DNA of 64,000 nucleotides from Mycolicibacterium peregrinum (GTDB lineage: Bacteria; Actinomycetota; Actinomycetes; Mycobacteriales; Mycobacteriaceae). This document shows positions 19,501-28,500 of this stretch, piece by piece (the first letter of the stretch is position 1; each line of letters starts with the position of its first letter). Both the position numbers and the translations under genes were made by a program. A model generated the notes under the pieces. The model saw nothing but the letters and a program-made list of their open reading frames with translations. It was not told the origin of the DNA and ran no database searches. Location: positions 1 through 64,000 of the forward strand of contig NZ_LZSO01000042.1 in assembly GCF_001665785.1 (NCBI RefSeq), written 5' to 3'.

Positions 19501-22500
19501 CGAGTGTGTGGCCCTGCTGTTGAACCGATCTTCGGAGGCGATCGTCGCGATTCTGGCGATATTGAAGTCGGGGGCGGCCTACCTGCCTATTGATCCGTCG
19601 GTGCCGGATGCGCGTATCGAGTTCATGCTTGCCGATGCCAGGCCGGTCGCCGCCGTCACCTCCGAGGGACTGGCCGAGCGGATTCGCGCGTGTGCCGTGC
19701 CAGTGGTGGACGTGGCCGATCCGCGGATCCAGGCTCAGCCCGCAGGCGCGCTGCCGATCCCGATGCCTGACGATGTCGCGCACATCATCTACACCTCGGG
19801 TACCACGGGGGTGCCCAAGGGGGTGGCGGTCACTCACCAGAATGTGACGCGGCTCTTCGACGGCCTGGACGTCGGGGTCGCGATGAGCTCCGCGCAGGTA
19901 TGGGCTCAATGCGCGTCGTTGGCATTCGACTACTCGGTGTGGGAGATCTGGGGTGCCCTTCTCCACGGCGGCCGCTTGGTGGTGGTACCCGAGGAGACGA
20001 CGCGGTCGGCCGAGGACCTGCACGCGCTGCTCGTCGGGCAACGGGTCAACGTCCTGAGCCAAACCCCTTCCGCAGTAGGAATGTTGCGTTCGGAGGGGCT
20101 GGAGTCGGTGACGGCATTGATGGTGGCTGCCGAGCCGTGTCCGCCGGAGGTGGTGGACCGGTGGGCGCCCGGCCGCGTGATGATCAACGGCTACGGGCCC
20201 ACCGAGACGACGGTGTACGCCACGGTCAGTGCCCCCTTGCAGGCCGGTGGTGGCGTTGTCCCGATCGGTTACCCGGTACCGGGCACGGCATTGTTCGTTC
20301 TTGATCGATGGCTCAGGGAAGTCCCGGCCGGTGTGGTGGGCGAGCTGTACGTGGCCGGGCGCGGGGTGGGGCTGGGGTACGTGCGTCGCCCGGGGTTGAC
20401 CGGTGCGCGGTTCGTCCCGTGCCCGTTCGGCTTCCCCGGCGCCCGCATGTATCGCACCGGGGACCTGGTGTCGTGGGGCACGGATGGGCAGTTGCGATAT
20501 GCCGGCCGCGCCGACGAGCAGGTGAAGATTCGTGGCTATCGCATCGAACTCGGGGAGATTCAGACGGTTCTGGCTGACCTCGATGGGGTGCGCCAAGCTG
20601 TGGTGATCGCGCGGGAGGACCGGGCCGGTGACAAGCGGCTCGTCGGCTACGTCACCGGCACCGCCGACCCGGTGTGGGTGCGGACCGCGCTGGCCGAGCG
20701 GTTGCCCGCCTACATGGTGCCGGCGGCGGTCATGGTGCTCGATTCACTTCCCTTGACAGTCAACGGAAAACTCGACAAACGGGCTCTGCCCGCGCCCGAG
20801 TACACCGGCGACGGGTATCGGCCCCCGACCACTCCCGTCGAAGAGGTTCTGGCGGGAATCTACGCCCGGGTCCTCGGGGTGGATCGGGTCGGAATCGATG
20901 ATTCGTTCTTCGATCTGGGGGGCGACTCGTTGTCGGCGATGCGGGTGATCGCCGAGATCAACACCACCCTGGAAACCGGACTTGCGGTGCGGACGCTGTT
21001 CGACTCACCGACCGTCGCGCAACTGGCTCCCCGCGTCGATGCCGGCTCGGGCGGACGCGCGCCGTTGACCCCACAGCAGCGTCCTACGGTCCTCCCGCTG
21101 TCCTACGCCCAGCAGCGGCTGTGGTTCCTGGAGCAGCTGCAGGGACCGTCCCCGATCTACAACATGGCGGTGGCATTGAGATTGACCGGGCATCTCGACC
21201 CGGATGCGCTCGGCCGATCGCTGGCCGATGTGGTGGGCCGCCATGAGAGCTTGCGCACCTTGTTCAGGGCCGTCGATGGGATACCCGAGCAGGTCATCGT
21301 GCCGGCGGAACAAGCGGTTCCGGGGTGGCGCATCGTCGATGCCGGTCAGTGGCCGGCGGCCCGGCTGGAAGAAGCGGTCGGAGCGGCAGCACGCCACAGC
21401 TTCGACCTGTCTACCGAGATTCCGGTGCGCGCAACGCTGTTCCGGGCTGCCGAGGATGAGCATGTGCTGGTGACGGTGGTGCACCATATCGCCGCCGATG
21501 GCTGGTCGATCACCCCGTTCGTGGCCGATCTGGCGACGGCCTATGCCGGCCGGTGCGCCGGCCAGGCGCCGGACTGGGCTCCGCTACCGGTGCAGTATGT
21601 GGATTACACGTTGTGGCAACAGGATTGGCTCGGGTCAGAGTCCGACCCGGACAGCGTGATCGCCGCGCAGGTGGCGTACTGGCAGGGCGCGCTGGCCGGG
21701 CTGCCGGAGCTGTTGGAGTTGCCCACGGATCGGCCCTATCCGCCGGTCGCTGACTACCGGGGCGCCGGCGTGACGGTGGATTGGCCGGCCGAGTTGCAGC
21801 AGCAGGTGGCGCGGATCGCGCGTGAGCACAACGTGACCAGCTTCATGGTGGTGCAGACCGCGTTGGCGGTGCTGTTGTCGCAACTGAGTGCCAGCACCGA
21901 TGTGCCGGTGGGGATCGCGACCGCGGGACGCAGCGATCCGGCGCTCGACGAGTTGGTGGGGTTCTTCGTCAATACGTTGGTGCTGCGGGTCGATCTGGAG
22001 GGCGACCCCACCATCGCCGAGCTGCTGACCCAGTTGCGTCAGCGCGGCCTGGCCGCCCTCGAACACCAGGACGTACCGTTCGAGGTCTTGGTCGAGCGGC
22101 TCAACCCGACGCGCAGCCTGACCCATCATCCGCTGGTACAGGTGATGTTGTCCTGGCAGAACTTCGGGGGCGATCCGGCAACCGGGGCGATGCTGGGTGA
22201 GGCCGCGGTAACGCTGCTGCCGGCGGAGACGCGTACCGCCCGCATGGATCTGGTGTTCTCGTTGACCGAGCGCTCCAGCGAATCCGGTGAGCCTGCAGGA
22301 ATCTCCGGGCTGGTCGAGTTCCGTACCGATGTGTTCGACGCGCCGAGCATCGAGGTGCTGATCGAGCGGTTGCGGCGGGTGCTGGTGGCGATGACGGAGG
22401 ATCCGTCGCGGTCATTGTCGTCGGTGGATGTTCTCGACGCTGTCGAGTGTGTGCGCCTCGATGGTTTCGGCCACCGCGCGGTGTTGACGAACCCGGTGAC

Positions 22501-25500
22501 CGAGGCGTCGATTCCTGCGGTGTTCGCGGCGCAGGTGAGGCGCTCCCCGGATGCGGTGGCGCTCAGCTTCGAGGAGCGGTCGCAGACGTATCGGGAGCTG
22601 GATGAGGCGTCGAATCGGTTGGCGCACTATCTGACCGAGGTCGGGGCGGGCCCTGGAAAATGTGTGGCATTGCTTCTCGAGCGTTCGGCACAGGCGATCG
22701 TGTCGATTCTGGCGGTGCTGAAATCAGGGGCGGCGTATCTGCCCATCGATCCGGCTCATCCGGAAGCCCGGGTGGAGTTCATGTTGTCCGACGCCCGGCC
22801 GGTCGCGGTACTCACCGCTGGTGTTCTGGCCGGGCGGGTGAACAACAGTGGTGTGCCGGTGATCGAGGTCGACGACCCCCGTATCGAGGCACGGTCGACG
22901 ACCGGATTGGCGGCGGGACCCGAGGCCGACGACATCGCCCACATCATCTACACGTCCGGGACGACGGGTGTCCCCAAGGGCGTGGCGGTGACGCACGGCA
23001 ACGTGACACGCCTCTTCGACGGCCTTGACGTCGGTGTGGCGATGGGCCCGGCGCAGGTGTGGGCGGCGTGTTCCTCATTGGCGTTCGACTATTCGGTGTG
23101 GGAGATCTGGGGCGCGCTGTTGCACGGCAGCCGGCTGGTGGTGGTCCCCGAACAGACCACCCGGTCGGCCCAGGAATTGCAGGCCCTCCTCGTCGAGGAA
23201 CGCGTCACGATGTTGAGCCAGACTCCGTCGGCGGTGGGGATGTTGTCGGAAGAGGACCTGGCATCGGTGGCGCTGATGGTTGCCGCCGAGCCGTGTCCGG
23301 CGCAGGTAGTGGATCGGTGGGCACCGGGCCGCGTGATGATCAACGGTTACGGGCCTACCGAGACGACGGTGTATGCCACGATCAGTGCTCCGTTGCAGGC
23401 CGATTGTGGTGCGGTGCCGATTGGCCTGCCGGTGCCGGGCGCGGCACTGTTCGTCTTGGATCGGTGGTTGCGGCCGGTGGCCCAGGGCGTGGTCGGCGAG
23501 TTGTATGTGGCCGGCCGCGGTGTCGGAGTGGGCTATGTGCGCCGGTCCGGTTTGACCGCATCCCGTTTTGTGGCCTGCCCCTTCGCTGATTCCGGTCTCC
23601 GGATGTATCGCACCGGGGATCTGGTGTCGTGGGACACCGATGGGCAACTGCGGTATGCCGGTCGTGCTGACGAACAGGTCAAGGTTCGCGGCTATCGCAT
23701 CGAACTGGGCGAGATCGAGACAGCCCTGGCAGATCTGGACGGGATCAACCAGGCCGTGGTGATCGCTCGCGAGGATCGCCCGGGTGACAAGCGCTTGGTC
23801 GCCTATGTCACCGAGACACTCGTTGGTGCAGTCGATCCCGTCGAGATCCGGGCCCGGCTCGCACAGCGGCTGCCGTCCTACATGGTGCCCGCGGTGGTCG
23901 TGGTGCTCGAGACATTGCCGTTGACGGTCAACGGCAAACTCGACAAACGTTCTTTGCCCGCACCGGAATACACCGATACCGATCACTATCGGGCCCCCGA
24001 CACCGCGCTCGAAGAAACCCTGGCCGGCATTTACGCCCAGGTGCTCGGACTGGAGCGGGTCGGGGCCGACGATTCGTTCTTCGATCTCGGTGGGGACTCG
24101 CTGTCGGCGATGCGGTTGATCGCCGCGGTCAACACGGCCCTGGATACCGACATGGCGGTGCGCACCCTGTTCGACGCACCTACCGTCGCCCAGTTGGCGC
24201 CCCGGGTGGATGCCGGGTCTGGCGGCCGTGAGCCGCTGAGCCCGCAACAGCGGCCGACGGTCATCCCGCTGTCGTATGCCCAACAACGATTGTGGTTCCT
24301 CAACCGGTTCGAGGACGGCGCAGCTACCTACAACATGCCTATCGCGTTCCGCATCAACGGCCCGTTGGACGTGCAGGCTTTGGGGGCGGCACTCGACGAC
24401 GTGCTGGCCCGGCACGAATCGTTGCGCACGGTTTTCGTCGACGTTGACGGTGTGCCGTCGCAAATCGTGTTGCCCGTGCATGCCGGCATGTGGCGTCGCG
24501 GCGGCCCGGTGGTGGTGTCGCTGGCGGACAACGATCTGGCCGCCGAGTTGATGGCGCTGGCGGGCTACCGGTTCGATCTTTCGGCCGAACCGCCGATCCG
24601 GGCGAAGATCTACGAGGTAGGTCCAGAGCAGCACGTGCTCGGGATCATCTTCCACCACATCGCTTTTGACGGATGGTCCATGGCCCCTATGGTGCGCGAC
24701 GTGGCCGAGGCCTATCTGGCGCGTCGGAAAGATCACGCTCCGGAGTGGACGCCGCTGCCGGTGCAATATGCCGACTACACGTTGTGGCAGCGCACGCACC
24801 TCGGCGATGTGGCCGACAGCGACAGTCGGATCGCCGGGCAGTTGGCCTATTGGCGCCACGAACTCGCCGACCTGCCTGAGATCGCGTCGCTGCCGACGGA
24901 TCGGCCCCGGCCGCCCTCACCGAGTTACCGGGGTGACGGCGTCGAGCTGCGCATCGATCCGCAGACGTGGGCACGGCTCAAAGAAGTTGCGGCCGAGCAT
25001 CATGCGACCGCGTCGATGGTGTTGCAGGCCGTTGCAGCGGTGGTGCTGCAGCGGGCCGGGGTAGGTGAGGACGTGGCGCTGGGCACGGCGATCGCCGGTC
25101 GGATGGATGCCGCGCTGAACGATCTGGTGGGTTTCTTCGTCAACACTTGGGTGTTGCGGATCGGTGTGAATCCACAACAGCGGTTCAGCGAGGTGCTCGA
25201 TGGGGTGCGGCAGAAGGCGCTGGATGCCTATGCCCATCAGGATGTGCCGTTCGAATTGTTGGTGGAGCAGCTCAATCCGGCGCGCTCGACGTCGCATCAT
25301 CCGCTGTTCCAGGTGGCGATGGTGTTCCAGAACAATGTGCTGCCCGACGTGTCGTTGGACGGAGCCGACATCGAGCCCATTTCCGTGCTCACCCGCACCG
25401 CCAAGTTCGATCTGGATTTCGATATCAGGGAGATACCCGGCGACGGCGCACCGATGGCCGCCGGCGTACTGACGTACGCCACGGATCTGTTCGACCGCTC

Positions 25501-28500
25501 CAGCATCGAGCGGTTGGTGGGGTGGTTCGGACGCGTGGTCCATGCGGTGGTGGCCGATTCGTCGGTGGTGGTCGGCGAGGTGAGTTTGCTGGACCGGGAC
25601 GAGCGGGAACTGGTACTGCACAGGTGGTCTGGTTCGGGTACGGCCGCCCCGGTTGGCTTGGCCGATCAGTTGCTGGCGGTGGCGGTGGCGGCCGCTCCGG
25701 ATGCGGTCGCGATCATCGACGGCGCACGGCAACTGTCGTATCGCGAACTGGACGAGGCCTCAAACCGGCTGGCGCGGGTGTTGATCGCGGCGGGGGTGGG
25801 GCCTGAGTGTGCGGTGGGTGTGGCGATGGGCCGGTCGGCCGAGCTGGTGGTTGCGTGGTGGGCGGTGCTCAAGGCCGGGGGAGTGTACGTGCCGGTGGAC
25901 CGGGCGAATCCGGCCGAGCGGATCGCCACGGTTCTGGACGCTGTCGAGGCCGTCTGCGTATTGACCTGGGGCATTGACACCGTGGCCGGTGCGGGCACCC
26001 GTCCCGTGGTTCGCGTGGACACGCTGGACGCGTCGGGCTGGTCGGCGGACCCGGTCACGCCCGCGGACCGGGCGGCACGGTTGGGAACTGACGACGCCGC
26101 GTACGTGATCTTCACGTCGGGGTCTACCGGCACGCCGAAGGGCGTTGCCGTGAGCCATGCCGGTTTGTTGGGAGTGGCTGCCGCGCAACGTGATCTGTTC
26201 GGATCAACGGTCGGACGGCGGGTGCTCATGGTGGCCGCGCCCACCTTCGACGCATCGGTCTTCGAGATGGTCTGGGCGGTTGGTTCGGCAGCCGCATCTG
26301 TGATCGCGGCACCGGATTCCTATGCCGGAGAGGCATTGACCGCTCTCGTGCACGACCAACAGGTCGACACCGGCGTGATCACCCCGACGGTTCTGGCGAC
26401 CCTGGACCGGGCTCAGTTGTCCGGCCGGTTGGAAACTTTGTTGACGGCCGGAGAGGCCTGTCCGCCTGAGTTGGTGGCCGCGTGGGCCCCGGGCCGCGCG
26501 ATGCTCAACGCGTACGGCCCGACCGAGGCGACCATCTGGTCGACCTGCACGGCGCCGTTGTCGGCGGGACAGCCGGTGAGTATCGGTGCGCCGATTCCGG
26601 GTGTGTGCGCGCTGGTGCTCGACATACTGCTGAAGCCGGTGCCGGTGGGCGTGGTGGGCGAGCTGTATCTCGCCGGCCCGGCATTGGCGCGCGGTTACGT
26701 GGGCCGACCGGAGTTGACCGCGGACCGGTTCGTGGCCAATCCCTTTGGTGCCGAGCCCGGTAGCCGGATGTATCGCACCGGCGACCTGGTGCGCTGGACT
26801 CCGGACGGCGCGCTTCAGTATCTCGGTCGCGCGGACGCGCAGGTCAAATTGCGCGGACAGCGGCTGGAACTGGGCGAGATCGAGAACACCCTGCTGGCCT
26901 GTCCGCAGGTCAGTAGGGCCGCCGCCGCGGTCTATCAACGCGACACCGCCGACCATTTGGTTGCCTACGTGGCCCTCGAACAGATCAGCACCGCCGTTCA
27001 CGATGCCGAAGTCGTCGATCAGTGGCAGCAGATGTATGACGAGCTGTACGACGAAGAGGTCGAGGCGCCGGAGTTCGGCAGCGACTTCCGGGGATGGAAC
27101 AGCAGTTACACCGGTGAACCGATACCGCTGAACCAGATGCGGGAGTGGCGATCTGCCACCGTGGATCGAATTCTTGCACTGCGGCCTCAGCGGGTGCTGG
27201 AGATCGGTGCGGGGTCGGGACTCATTCTCTCCCAGGTCGCTCCGCACTGCGAACATTATGTGGGCACCGACATGTCGGCCGTGGCCATGGATACCCTGGC
27301 GCGTTCACTGGAGTGCTCCCACATTCCGTGGCGTGAGCGGGTTCAGCTGGTGGCACAGCCGGCGCACGTCACCGGCGACCTCCCGCACGAGTACTTCGAC
27401 ACCGTCATCCTCAACTCGGTGATCCAGTACTTCCCCAACGCCGCGTACCTGGCCGAGGTCATCGACAAGGCCATCGCGCTCTTGGCGCCCGGCGGCAGGC
27501 TGTTCCTCGGCGACGTGCGCAACCACAGCCTGCAGGGCGCGTTCCAAACCGGCGTGGCACTGGCGCGCACCGGCAACGGCGCCGACACCGACGACATCCG
27601 TCAATGGGTTCAGCGGGCACTGCTCGGCGACCCCGAACTACTCCTGTCGCCAGAGTTTTTCACCACCTGGGCGGCAAAGAACTCGTCCGCGGCCGGCGTC
27701 GACATCCAGGTCAAACGTGGCGAATCCGACAACGAACTGACCCGCTACCGCTACGACGTCGTCGTCCACAAGGCGCCCACCCAGGTGTGTTCGTTGGCTG
27801 CGGTTCCGATCTGGGGGTGGACGGACTGCGCCGGCCTGAGCGGGCTGCACGCCGAGTTGTCCGCACAACGGCCGACGATGGTGCGCGTCAGCGGAATTCC
27901 CCGGTCCAGGGTGATCGCGGATGTGAGCATCGAACAGGCCTTGGCCAGCGGTCTGTCCCTCGCCGATGTCGAGGAGCCCACCGATACGGCCACACCCGAG
28001 CAGTTGTACCGGCTGGGCGAGGCGGCCGGCTATCGGGTCGCGGTCACTTGGGGTGCTCGGTCCGGCACGGTCGATGCTGTCTTCGTCGCCGTGGCCGACG
28101 AGGGGGTTGGTTCGGTGCTGACCGATATGTACCTGCCCTCGGCCGGCAATCAGCAACGTAGTTCCTACGCCAACGATCCCGACGCCAACAGCAAGGTCAA
28201 CGTGGTGCGGCAGTGGTTGGCAGAACGATTGCCCGAGTACATGGTGCCGACCCAGATCATGGTCCTCGAGGAATTCCCCCTCACCTCCTCGGGCAAGATC
28301 GACCGTAAGGCCCTGCCGGAGCCGGTGTTTGCCGCGACCCTCTTCCGGGCGCCGCAGACTCCGGCCGAGAAGACCATCGCCCAGGCATTCGCCGAGGTCC
28401 TCGGACTCGAGCAGGTCGGCCTCGATGACGACTTCTTCGCATTGGGCGGAGACTCGTTGACCGCCACCCGAGTTTGTGCGCGACTGCAGTCGGCTTTGGA